From: Azoarcus sp. L1K30
GTDB taxonomy: Bacteria > Pseudomonadota > Gammaproteobacteria > Burkholderiales > Rhodocyclaceae
Reading direction: 5' to 3'
Assembly (NCBI RefSeq): GCF_018122735.1
Contig: NZ_JAGRRD010000001.1
Location: 3,267,190-3,331,189, forward strand
Length of the DNA: 64,000 nucleotides
Part shown: piece by piece, positions 35,594 to 44,249 of the stretch
Position numbering within the stretch: the stretch's first letter is position 1
How the letters are laid out: every line of letters begins with the position of its first letter
Notes under the pieces: generated by a model
Told to the model about the DNA's origin: nothing
The model's database searches: none
Seen by the model: only the letters and a program-made list of their open reading frames with translations
Position numbers and translations under genes: made by a program

Positions 35594-36973
35594 TCAGCGC
35601 CCCAGGCGCTGGATCGCGGCGGTGGTCAAGTAGCGTTCGAGGATGGACGGGTCGTTCACCCGCATGTGCTCGCCCCCGGGCAATGCGCGCACCTGCTCGA
35701 TGCGGGTCATGCGCCCGGTCTGCACATTGCAGGCATGCACGGTGGACCAGGACCAGTAGGGATGGCGGCCATCCATCACCCGCGCCTCGCCGTCCTCGTA
35801 CACCGAATAGGCGCCGTCGAAGAAGCGGAAGGGCTGACCACGGCGGTCGTAGGAGGTCATGGCCAGCGGCAGCAGGGTGCGGGCGTCGAACCACACCCGC
35901 TTGCGGCTGACCGGTGCGCGCGGATAGCCGGTAGGCTCGGCGTCGATCACGATCACCTCGGGCACCAGCTCGACCGTGGTGTCCCAGAAGCGGTTGTGCT
36001 GCGGGCCGCCATGGGTGGCGTGTTCCCAGTCGGGATGACGCGCATTCCAGCCGCCGGACACGGCGCCGAGGAAGGGGCCGCGCCCCACCACCCGGTAGTT
36101 GCCCCAGGTCAGGAAGGGGTCGCCCGCCGCCCAGGCGTCGGAGAGATACAACTCCGAGCCCGGATTGAGCGGCTCGAAACGCTGGTTGGTGGGAAAGCGC
36201 CGCACCCGTTTAAAGGCCGGCAGATAGCCGTACAGCTCGGGAAAGCGCGACTGATCGTAGGGCCAGATGTTGAGGTAGGCCGTGCCCTGGATGTCGCCGG
36301 GCTCGACGAAGAACACCGACTGCAGGCGCAGGGTGTCGGTCATGTCCGGCAGGTAGGGGTGGGGGTCGAGGCTGGCACGCGCCACGGTGGACATCTCGGC
36401 CCAGCCGCTGGCGTACTGGTAGAGCACGGTGCCGTCCACGTCCAGGTCGTACTCGCGGCTCACATAGAGCGCGGCGTCATGGCGGCCCCAGCTCAGGGTG
36501 TGGGCGGCGAACACCTCGAGCGCGGTCGTCGGCTCGGGGAAGGGATTGCCGCCGATCCAGGGCTGGCCGTCGCGGGTCACCACGTTGCCGCCCGCATCGA
36601 AGCGGGCCTGGCCGCGATGACGCAGGCTGGCCTCCAGGTACTCGGGCGGGTTGAGTTTGAACAGGTCGGTCGTGGTCGGCGCCAGGCGCAATCGGCGGCC
36701 CTCATGAGCGATCTGGTGATGGCGCACCGGGTCGAGCAGATCCTGCACCAGCGCGACGTTGTCCGCCATGATGGTGTGGCCCGGCGCGAGCTTGCCGCCG
36801 GTGTATTCCTCGATCGAGACCAGTTCGTCCGGATAGGCCGCCGCGATGGAGCCTGTGCGCCACAGGGCCGACCAGGCCGAGCCGAACACGCCGGCACGCA
36901 ACAGCCCCCGGGCGCTGTTGGCCAGGAAGGTGCGGCGCGCCTGCGCCCGGCTGTGGCATCCGGTGACACTCAT
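35594..36973 (-). CDS. DUF1329 periplasmic protein (first paralogue)
   Basis: 459 residues with a twin-Arg-like start (ARRTFLANSARGLLRAG) and hydrophobic stretch, so it is probably exported. The family pattern includes YPDELVSIEEYTGGKL, QPWIGGNPFPEP, LSWGRHDAALYVSREYD and PTNQRFEPLNPGSELYLSDAWAAGD. DUF1329 proteins have a LolB-like fold and are nearly always encoded with DUF1302 outer-membrane proteins and MMPL/RND transporters in degradation clusters for hydrophobic compounds. A carrier role across the periplasm is inferred. A second copy lies at 39857. Confidence 0.85.
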   Translation of the reverse strand: MSVTGCHSRAQARRTFLANSARGLLRAGVFGSAWSALWRTGSIAAAYPDELVSIEEYTGGKLAPGHTIMADNVALVQDLLDPVRHHQIAHEGRRLRLAPTTTDLFKLNPPEYLEASLRHRGQARFDAGGNVVTRDGQPWIGGNPFPEPTTALEVFAAHTLSWGRHDAALYVSREYDLDVDGTVLYQYASGWAEMSTVARASLDPHPYLPDMTDTLRLQSVFFVEPGDIQGTAYLNIWPYDQSRFPELYGYLPAFKRVRRFPTNQRFEPLNPGSELYLSDAWAAGDPFLTWGNYRVVGRGPFLGAVSGGWNARHPDWEHATHGGPQHNRFWDTTVELVPEVIVIDAEPTGYPRAPVSRKRVWFDARTLLPLAMTSYDRRGQPFRFFDGAYSVYEDGEARVMDGRHPYWSWSTVHACNVQTGRMTRIEQVRALPGGEHMRVNDPSILERYLTTAAIQRLGR

Positions 36974-37046
36974 CGGGGGAATCCAGGTTCAGGAATAAAG
37001 CCGGCGCCGCGTCGCGCGCGACGCCGGAAAAGAGCGGTGGGGCCGC

Positions 37047-38828
37047 TCAGAAGGAGACGGTGGCGCGGGCGAACACCTCGTTGGCGTACTCCAGGCCCTG
37101 CGCAAAGTTGCGGTTGTCCTGGGCGCCGTAGCTCTCGATCACGTTGGCGTAGACATCGAGCTGGAAGTCCTTGTTGGGCTTCCACTTCACGCCCGGTTGA
37201 ATCAGCCAGCCGCCCTTGAGGTCGGTGAGCACCGTCAGGTCGAAGCGCCATGCCAGGGTCGGTGAGGGTTGCTGCAAGGCAAAGGCCACGGCATTGAAAC
37301 CCCCGCTCTGCCCTCTTGGTCGTTCGCCTGCCACGTTATCGACGCCCACCAGCGAGCGGCCGAACAGGTCGCTGGCCGATTTGTGCAGCCACTGCGCCAC
37401 CATGTAAGTCGCCGGAATCGCGTTGCTGAACTTGTGGTACTTCTCGAAGATGAAGGCGAACTGGGTCTCGTCCTCTTCGATATAGCGACGCGACAGGGTG
37501 GGATTGGTAAATTTCTTGTCCGGCGTGTAGGACAGCTCGAAGCGACCGATCAACTGATCCATGAGCGTGTCCGGTTCGCCCTCGAACACGTGGTTGATGC
37601 CGAAACCGACCACTGTCTCGCGCGGATACTCGCGCGCAAGATGGCCGCGCAAGCTGCCGGTGGTGAAGAAGGTATCGAGAATGCAACCGCCTGATGCCTG
37701 GTCGACCCGGATCGCGCCCACCGCCGAGGAGGGCGCGCCACAGCCGGCAGCCACCGCATTGGCGCCCAGTGCGACCGTGTCCGGAAACTCGTTGAGCGCG
37801 GTCTCCAGTGCGCCGAGACCGTCGAGCCGGGTGGCTGCAGCGTAGTCGAACCATTCCGCGGCACTGAATACGCCGCTATTGCTGCCGCCCTGGAAGGCGG
37901 AACCCGGCAGGGTGCCGGCGCCCTTGGCCAGCGTCCATTTATAGACGCCGTCGGGATTATTCCGGTTCACCGCAAATGCATGGATGTCGAAGGCACCCAA
38001 GGTCCCCTTTACGCGGGCACCCAGATTCCAGTTATTGCGAGCGTCATCGAACCCCTGGCGCTCCTGGATCGTGAATTGGGCGGGAATCGGGTTGTAGGGC
38101 GAGTTCTGGCCGGGCAGGAGCGACGCCTGGAATTTCTGCGCAAATCCTTCGACTTCCCAATCGTCGGTCACCCGGTAGCTGCCGCGAATGCCGAGGGCGG
38201 GCACCCGCGAGTCGGCATACTCTTCCGCAGCAACACCGAGCACCGAGTGGCGGCGGAGGTCGAGACCATTGGGCACATCCGAGACACGGAAGAACAGCGC
38301 CTCGCCCCAGGCGATCTGCTGATTGCCGAAGCGCAACCACAAGGGCCCCTGGCTGTAGTCGGCATAGGCAACCGGAAGATCGAGCATCCACTGCCTGCCG
38401 TTGGCTTCCAGGGGCGTGCCCTTGGTGCTCGCGTAGAGTTTCTGCTCGAAGGTATTGCGCTTGTCGAACGCGTCGTCCACCTGGCCGATCTCGTCGGCAA
38501 TGCCGCGCAGCTTGAAGTGCGCAGACCAGTTGTCGGAGAGTCTGCCATCCAGGTTCAACTCGATCCGGGTCTGGAAGACGTTGAAGGTGTTGTCCTCGGT
38601 GTGCGAGGCCGGGCGCGTGATACTGCCGCCGAACAGGCCGGTGTTGGGCACGGTGACGCCGTTGTAGGTGTTGCCCTGTTGATTGTTGATGTTGCTGTCG
38701 CCCGAGGTCTTCACCGCCACTTCCTGGCGGACGAAGCCGGACACCGACCAGTCGGCGGCAAGCGCCACCCCGGGTCCCGACAGGCATGCTGCAGCCATCG
38801 CGCTTGTTGCCATCATTCTGGTATTCAC
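37047..38828 (-). CDS. DUF1302 outer-membrane protein
   Basis: 593 residues. Signal peptide (first 25 residues, ends GVALA) then a long beta-rich protein ending in YANEVFARATVSF, the terminal aromatic pattern of an outer-membrane barrel. The N-terminal GFVRQEVAVKTSG and GSLRG/DNWSAHFKL segments fit the DUF1302 family. These are thought to act as channels for hydrophobic substrates, in partnership with DUF1329 and RND proteins. It lies between the two DUF1329 genes on the same transcript. Confidence 0.85.
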   Translation of the reverse strand: MNTRMMATSAMAAACLSGPGVALAADWSVSGFVRQEVAVKTSGDSNINNQQGNTYNGVTVPNTGLFGGSITRPASHTEDNTFNVFQTRIELNLDGRLSDNWSAHFKLRGIADEIGQVDDAFDKRNTFEQKLYASTKGTPLEANGRQWMLDLPVAYADYSQGPLWLRFGNQQIAWGEALFFRVSDVPNGLDLRRHSVLGVAAEEYADSRVPALGIRGSYRVTDDWEVEGFAQKFQASLLPGQNSPYNPIPAQFTIQERQGFDDARNNWNLGARVKGTLGAFDIHAFAVNRNNPDGVYKWTLAKGAGTLPGSAFQGGSNSGVFSAAEWFDYAAATRLDGLGALETALNEFPDTVALGANAVAAGCGAPSSAVGAIRVDQASGGCILDTFFTTGSLRGHLAREYPRETVVGFGINHVFEGEPDTLMDQLIGRFELSYTPDKKFTNPTLSRRYIEEDETQFAFIFEKYHKFSNAIPATYMVAQWLHKSASDLFGRSLVGVDNVAGERPRGQSGGFNAVAFALQQPSPTLAWRFDLTVLTDLKGGWLIQPGVKWKPNKDFQLDVYANVIESYGAQDNRNFAQGLEYANEVFARATVSF

Positions 38829-38867
38829 CTTGGTGCCTCCTCTATGCGTTCTCTTGTTTTCGAGTGT

Positions 38868-39839
38868 CTAGCGCTGAATCGAAAGAATCGTGCCGCCCGA
38901 GCCGACCACCACCACATGGGCCGCACCGTCGGCGTCCCGCGTGCCGGTCACGGCGAGGTGCCAGCCGGCGCGCGCCGGTGCCGATGACGCGGCTCGCCAG
39001 CTATCGCCGCCGTTGTCGGAAAACAGAATGGTGTAGATGCCCGCCGCGACCACGCCGCCACCCGGTTGTGCCCACACGCTGGTCAGGATGGCCTTGGTGC
39101 CGCTGGGCAGTTCCGTCCAGCGGGCGCCATCGTCACTCGACCGCAGGATCACGCCCTCCTGGCCGACGGCATACAGGTGGCCGTCGTCGGTGAGCGCCAG
39201 CCCGAACAGCGAGCGTCGCCCCTTGTGCAGCGCCTGCCAGCTCGCCCCGCCGTCATGCGAGCGGATGACCAGCTCGAACTCCCCCACCAGCGTCACTTCA
39301 CCGGCCGCATCCACGTGAACGTCGTAGAGATGCGGCTCGGCCCAGTCGCCGGTCAGCGCTTCCCAATCCAGCGTGAGCGCCGCCCACGTCTTGCCCCAGT
39401 CGCGGGTCTGCAGCACCGTGCCGAAACCGCCCACCGCGTAGCCGGTGCCGCTGGCATTGACAGCCACCGCCAGCAGACGCGCATCGGTGGGCACCTCGGC
39501 GCGCTGCCAGTGCTCGCAGTCGGCGGCATACACGATCACGCCCTGCTGACCGCCGGCAATGCAGCGGCCCGCCTTGCGGGTGACCGCGAGCAGGGCGATA
39601 TCGGTGGGCGATTTCTCCTGGCGCTGCCAGGTGTGGCCGCCGTCGGCGCTGCGCACCACCATGCCGAAATCGCCGACGGCGATCAGGTCCCGGCCTTCGC
39701 CGCCGAGCGCATACAGGGTGTCGTGGGACACACCGCTGAACACGGTATCCGGTGTGGACACCTCGCCTCCGAGCGCCGGGCCGCAGAGCGCGGCCAGAAA
39801 CGCCAGGGCGAGACGACGGGCGTGGCGGCTCAGATCCAT
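38868..39839 (-). CDS. YCF48/BNR-repeat periplasmic protein
   Basis: 323 residues with a signal peptide (first 25 residues, core LALAFLAALCGPALG). The mature part is built from repeated blades with the pattern G-x-VLQTRDWGKTW, IRSHDGGASWQAL and LRSSDDGARWTEL, the Asp-box/YCF48 beta-propeller. Members of this family occur beside DUF1302/DUF1329/RND genes and probably help assemble or stabilise the transporter complex, by analogy to the photosystem II assembly factor. It sits between the DUF1302 and the second DUF1329 gene. Confidence 0.82.
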   Translation of the reverse strand: MDLSRHARRLALAFLAALCGPALGGEVSTPDTVFSGVSHDTLYALGGEGRDLIAVGDFGMVVRSADGGHTWQRQEKSPTDIALLAVTRKAGRCIAGGQQGVIVYAADCEHWQRAEVPTDARLLAVAVNASGTGYAVGGFGTVLQTRDWGKTWAALTLDWEALTGDWAEPHLYDVHVDAAGEVTLVGEFELVIRSHDGGASWQALHKGRRSLFGLALTDDGHLYAVGQEGVILRSSDDGARWTELPSGTKAILTSVWAQPGGGVVAAGIYTILFSDNGGDSWRAASSAPARAGWHLAVTGTRDADGAAHVVVVGSGGTILSIQR

Positions 39840-39856
39840 GACCGTATCCTTCCCGC

Positions 39857-41227
39857 TCAGGCGCCGAGGCGCCGGATGGCCTGAGCCGTCATGTACTTCT
39901 CGTACAGGCCGTCGATGTTGCGGCCAGAGGCGATGCCGCCGACGATGGACTTGACCTGGTTGAAGCGCGACATGCGGTTGGTCTGCACGTCATGGCTGTG
40001 CACGCCGGTCCACGTCCAGGTAGTGTGCTTGCCGGTCATGTCGCGATGCGGGCCCTTCTCGTACAGGCTGTAGGCCGGCTCGAAACTCTTGAACAGTTCG
40101 CCGCGACGATCGTAGGTGTGGCAGCCGATGTAGATCATGTTGCGGGCGTCGATGAAGACCCGCTTCTTGCCCACCGGTGCGCGCGGATAGCCCACCGGCT
40201 CGGCCTCGACGATGAGCACCTCGGGGCACAGCTCCATGGCTGTCTCGGAGAAGGTCTTGCCCGCCGGGCCGCCATGCACCGGCGGCTCCCAGTTGGGATG
40301 CTCCGGGTGCCAGTTGTCGGACACCGCCGCGAGCATGGGCCTGCGCTCGATGAGCTTGAAGTTGCCCCAGGTGAGCATCGGATCGCCCGCCGCCCAGGCG
40401 TCGGACAGGTACACCGTGATGCCCGCCACCAGCGGCTCGAAACGCTGGTTGGTGGGGAACTTGCGCACCCGCTTGAAGGCCGGGATGTAGCCGACCAGAT
40501 CCGGGAACTTGCGCTGGTCGGCATACCAGGTGCTCAGGTAGGCGGTGCCCTTCACGTCGTTGGGCCCGGTGAACAACACGGTCTGGTAGCGCAGCTTGTC
40601 CTCGTGGCCGGCCAGGTAGGGGCTCTCAACGCCGACCCGGCCGATGGTGTTTTCCTCCACCCAGGCGAAGTCGTACTGGTAGCCGATCTCCCCGTCCGGG
40701 CCGATGTCCCAGTCGCGAATGGCGTACAGCGCATTGTTGTGGCGGCCCCAGCTCATGGTGATGTTGGCGAAGGCCTCGATGCCGGTCTGCGCATTCGGGA
40801 AGGGGTTGCCGCCGATCCAGGGCTGACCGTCCGCGGTGACCACGTTGCCATCCGCGTCGAGTTTGGCCTTGCCGTTGTTGCGCAGGGTGGCCTCGAGATA
40901 ATCGGCCGGGAACAGGCGGGTGATGTCGGTGGTGGTGGGCACGATGCGGATGCGCCGCCCCATCTCCTTCACTTCCTTGTAGGCGATCGGCGTGAGCAGG
41001 TCCTTGACCGTCTCCACGTTGTCGGCGGTGATCACATCCCCGGTCTTGATCTTGCCCTTGGTGTAGGCCTCGATCGACAGCAGCTCCTCCGGATAGGCCT
41101 TGGTGATGTCGCCGGCGCGGGCGATCAGCGGCCACAGCGGCGTGAGGATGCCGGCGCCGGCCAGGGCGCCGGCCTTGCCGAGGAAAGCGCGTCGGGCGAA
41201 GTCGAAGTCGTATTTCCGGATATGCAT
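39857..41227 (-). CDS. DUF1329 periplasmic protein (second paralogue)
   Basis: 456 residues. The N-terminus has FARRAFLGKAGALAGAGILT, a twin-Arg-like export signal. It shares with the first paralogue the blocks YPEELLSIEAYTKGK, QPWIGGNPFP, SWGRHNNALY and PTNQRFEPL plus AWAAGDPMLTWGN, but it is clearly diverged, so the two probably have separate partners. It is the second gene of the operon, 45 bp after the RND transporter. The likely role is to shuttle a lipophilic substrate between the outer-membrane DUF1302 protein and the RND protein. Confidence 0.85.
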   Translation of the reverse strand: MHIRKYDFDFARRAFLGKAGALAGAGILTPLWPLIARAGDITKAYPEELLSIEAYTKGKIKTGDVITADNVETVKDLLTPIAYKEVKEMGRRIRIVPTTTDITRLFPADYLEATLRNNGKAKLDADGNVVTADGQPWIGGNPFPNAQTGIEAFANITMSWGRHNNALYAIRDWDIGPDGEIGYQYDFAWVEENTIGRVGVESPYLAGHEDKLRYQTVLFTGPNDVKGTAYLSTWYADQRKFPDLVGYIPAFKRVRKFPTNQRFEPLVAGITVYLSDAWAAGDPMLTWGNFKLIERRPMLAAVSDNWHPEHPNWEPPVHGGPAGKTFSETAMELCPEVLIVEAEPVGYPRAPVGKKRVFIDARNMIYIGCHTYDRRGELFKSFEPAYSLYEKGPHRDMTGKHTTWTWTGVHSHDVQTNRMSRFNQVKSIVGGIASGRNIDGLYEKYMTAQAIRRLGA

Positions 41228-41272
41228 GGTGTGGCCTCCTGGATCGGTGTTGTTATGTGCGTGGTTGGGACA

Positions 41273-43693
41273 TCACAGCCCCGAGGGCGCCGTGGCGGGA
41301 CGCGGCACCAACGAGTCGTCCAGCGATTCGGACAGCGCGTGATGTTCGGCCGAGACGAAACGCGGCCGGAAGAGATAGAGCAGCAGCGGCACCAGCAGCA
41401 GTGCCAGGATCATGTTGATGGTCATCACCACGATCAGCAGCAGGCCCATGTCGGAAAGGAACTTGAGCTCCGACAGCACATACCAGGGCAGGATGCCGAT
41501 GGTCATGAGCAGGGCGGTGAAGAGGATGGCCTTGCCGCAGGTGAGCAGCGCGGCGGTGATGGCATCGCCCATGTGCTTGGCGTCGCGATACTCCTCGCAG
41601 ATGCGGCTGACCATGTAGATGCCGTAGTCGATGCCCACGCCGATGCCGATCGCCAGAATCGGCAGGCTGTTCACATCCAGCCCCATGCCCATGAGCACCA
41701 TGTAGGCGGTGAGCAGCGCGTTGGCCAGGTTCACCGGCACCAGCAGCACCAGGGCCGCGGCCACCGAGCGATAGGCGATGGAGCAGCCGATGCCGATGAT
41801 CAGGTTGAGCCCGGCGAGGATGTACCACTGGTAGGTGTCGACGGTGTCGTTGATCGACTGCTGCAGCGCGATCGAGCCCGAGGCCAGGCGGATGCGGAAG
41901 GTGTCATGCTCCGGCCCCACGGCGGCGATGCACTGACGCGCATCGGCCAGCGCCGCGTCCACGGTCGCCTGCTTGTTGTTGGGATACCAGAGCGACACGG
42001 TGGCGTTCTTCTGCTCGAAGTCGGCCACATGCAGGAAGGCCTTAGGGCTGGTGCCCATCATCAGCGCATTGGCCGCCGCCGATACCGCCGCGTCGTCGCG
42101 ATCGAGCGGCATCCACTTGGGGTTGCCGCCGTTGAACAGACGGTTGGCCTCGGGCGCGTAGTCGGCGAAGGACAGGGTCGCGGTGGGCGGATGGGGCTGG
42201 CGTTCCAGGCAGCGCTGCAGGGCGCGCATGGCGATGAGGGTGTCGGCCTGGCGCACGATGCGCCCTTCCTTGCCCTCGAAGATCACCTCCAGCGACATCA
42301 CCCCCGGGAAGTGGGCGTTGATGTCGCGCACCGCGGTGTTGAAGGCCGAGTCCTCGCGCAGCAGGTTGCTGCCCTCCACCGGGTTGCCCACCTGGATCTT
42401 CGTCATCAGTCCCAGCGCGAGCACCGCCACCACGGCGAAACCAATCGCCGACAGCTTGGCCAGGCGGCCGGTGCTCAGGCGCCCCAGGTTGCCGAGCACG
42501 ACTTCGAGCAGGCGATGGACGATGCCGGCGTCCTTGGAGGAGCCGACCAGCTTGTCGAGGTTCTTCGGCGCCGGTAGCAGGCTCAGCAGCACCGGTGTGA
42601 GGATCACGCTGGTGGGCACCAGCATCAGCGCCCAGAAACCAGTAAACAGGGCGAAGCGCTCCATGGCCGGAATCGGCGCCAGGCCCACCAGCAACAGGCC
42701 GCAGGCATCGGTGAAGATGCCCAGCGTGCCCGGCGCCACCATCACCGCCAGCGACAGTTCCGCCGCCTTGCGCTTGTCGCCGTATTCGCGCAGCAGTTCG
42801 TAATAGCGCTCGGCAGCCTGCACCGAATGGCTGAAGGAGCGCGCGATCAGCAGCAGCGGCACCACCATCAGCAGCGGCTCGACCGGATGGCCGATCCAGC
42901 CCACGAAGCCGAAACCCCAGATCGCCGAGATGGTGCTCACGATCACCGGCGTGAGCACGCCTGCAGTGTTGCGCATTACCAGCAAGAGGCACAGGAACAT
43001 CAGCCCCAGGGTGACGGCGAAGATCTTCACCGTGTCGCCGCCGAAGTGATAGACCCAGCCGGTCAGCGTCGGCCAGCCGGCCACATGGATCTCGTGCTGC
43101 GCATCGCTGTGCTTCTTGACCAGCGCCTGCACCTGGTCGAAGACCGTGCCGTAATCCACCAGCCGCTCGATGAAGGTGGCGTTGATAAGCGCGGCAGTGC
43201 CGTCGGCCGACACCAGGAAGGTGCGCGCGAAGGGCGACTCGCCCACCCGGCGGCGGATCTCCGCCAGTTCCTTGGGCGTGGTCGGCGGCGTGTCGTCCAT
43301 GATCGGGTTGGAGTAGATGCCGTCGGCGGTCAGCGTGGTGTAGCGCGCCTTGGCGGTGGCGATCGACACGATCTGGTCGTGATCCACCCCCGGCACCAGG
43401 TCGATGTCGCGGGAGATGGCGTTGATCTTCGCCATGGTTTCGGCGCTGTAGATGTCCTGCCCGTCGGTGCGCTTGACCATGATGGTCACGGTCAGCGGAT
43501 TGCCGAAGTTGGGGTGGTCGATGTAGGCCTGGACGAAGGGATGGGTGCGCGGAAAGAGATCCGAAAAGATGGTTCTTGCCTCGACACGGAACAGCCCGTA
43601 GCCGAATACCAGGGAGATGAGCAACGCGACGCCGATGGTGCGCCAGCCATTGCGCACCGCCATCCGCGCCACCTTGTGTCGGATCGTTTCCAA
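41273..43693 (-). CDS. RND/MMPL-family transporter
   Basis: About 806 residues. I prefer a TTG start at 43693 because GGAGACA lies 8 nt upstream on the minus strand and the protein then begins METIRHKVARMAVRNGW just before TM1. A longer reading to 43762 adds an implausible Cys/Arg-rich lead. It has two halves, each with one TM, a large periplasmic domain and five TMs; ILAIGIGVGIDYGIYMVSR is the MMPL/SSD-type TM4 motif. These lone RND proteins, without MFP or TolC partners, accompany DUF1302/DUF1329 in steroid, terpene and alkane gene clusters. First gene of the operon. Confidence 0.87.
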   Translation of the reverse strand: METIRHKVARMAVRNGWRTIGVALLISLVFGYGLFRVEARTIFSDLFPRTHPFVQAYIDHPNFGNPLTVTIMVKRTDGQDIYSAETMAKINAISRDIDLVPGVDHDQIVSIATAKARYTTLTADGIYSNPIMDDTPPTTPKELAEIRRRVGESPFARTFLVSADGTAALINATFIERLVDYGTVFDQVQALVKKHSDAQHEIHVAGWPTLTGWVYHFGGDTVKIFAVTLGLMFLCLLLVMRNTAGVLTPVIVSTISAIWGFGFVGWIGHPVEPLLMVVPLLLIARSFSHSVQAAERYYELLREYGDKRKAAELSLAVMVAPGTLGIFTDACGLLLVGLAPIPAMERFALFTGFWALMLVPTSVILTPVLLSLLPAPKNLDKLVGSSKDAGIVHRLLEVVLGNLGRLSTGRLAKLSAIGFAVVAVLALGLMTKIQVGNPVEGSNLLREDSAFNTAVRDINAHFPGVMSLEVIFEGKEGRIVRQADTLIAMRALQRCLERQPHPPTATLSFADYAPEANRLFNGGNPKWMPLDRDDAAVSAAANALMMGTSPKAFLHVADFEQKNATVSLWYPNNKQATVDAALADARQCIAAVGPEHDTFRIRLASGSIALQQSINDTVDTYQWYILAGLNLIIGIGCSIAYRSVAAALVLLVPVNLANALLTAYMVLMGMGLDVNSLPILAIGIGVGIDYGIYMVSRICEEYRDAKHMGDAITAALLTCGKAILFTALLMTIGILPWYVLSELKFLSDMGLLLIVVMTINMILALLLVPLLLYLFRPRFVSAEHHALSESLDDSLVPRPATAPSGL

Positions 43694-44249
43694 GAAATTG
43701 TCTCCAGTCACCGTTTGCCGGTACGGCTTGCCTTGCCGCCCCGCGTGGCACACCACGCGCAAGCCGACAGGTCACCGCTTTTCGTTAGCGTCGACAATAG
43801 AAATCCGGGCGCGGACGGTCATAGTCCGAAGGAGGTATTCGGGTAGGTATTTTTCCGCGCCGGTCGGATAGACGGCTTGGTAGACGAGTCGTGATCGGCG
43901 TCATTGCGGTTCGACGCGTCGCCTTGCGCTTGAACGGGCTCAGCCCCTCGTCACGACGCTTGGACGGCCTCACCAATGACGCTATGCTTGCCCGGCGGCC
44001 CCGGTGCAAGCGTGCCCCGGCCACTGCCGGAGCACGTCAGGCAATGGCCGCGGCCGACGGCAAGCGCGCCGGGCAGCAGGCAGACCCGAAGCGGGAAATC
44101 CAGGATACGACGTAGAAGGTCCATGCGTTGTCGCGCGAGATCTTGCGCGGGAGTACCAAGGCAGCGGGTGCATTCGGCGCCCGGCTCGAGACCATATGAT
44201 GAAGGTGGGCACCAAGAACAATGGACATCATGATGCGCGTGTCTGAGCA
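43694..44249. other. Long divergent intergenic region between the RND operon and the FUSC gene
   Basis: 556 bp without a supportable gene; the open frames here lack ribosome sites and known motifs. It must contain the promoter of the nine-gene operon (leftward) and of the FUSC gene (rightward). A 17-bp palindrome at 43826-43842 is the most obvious candidate operator. Confidence 0.5.
43826..43842. promoter_or_regulatory. Candidate operator palindrome upstream of the RND operon
   Basis: CCGAA-N7-TTCGG, a perfect 5-bp inverted repeat with a 7-bp centre, 133 bp upstream of the preferred RND start. Its spacing suits a dimeric HTH regulator. No regulator gene is adjacent, so the identity of the binder is unknown. 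Confidence 0.35.

Noticed and set aside
39992-42577. An 861-residue plus-strand open frame across the DUF1329 and RND genes
   Set aside because: Antisense of well-supported genes; low-complexity His/Gln/Val sequence with no known motif.
44004-44246. Small open frames between the RND operon and the FUSC gene
   Set aside because: Several overlapping frames on both strands, none with a ribosome site or recognisable protein pattern; treated as non-coding control region.
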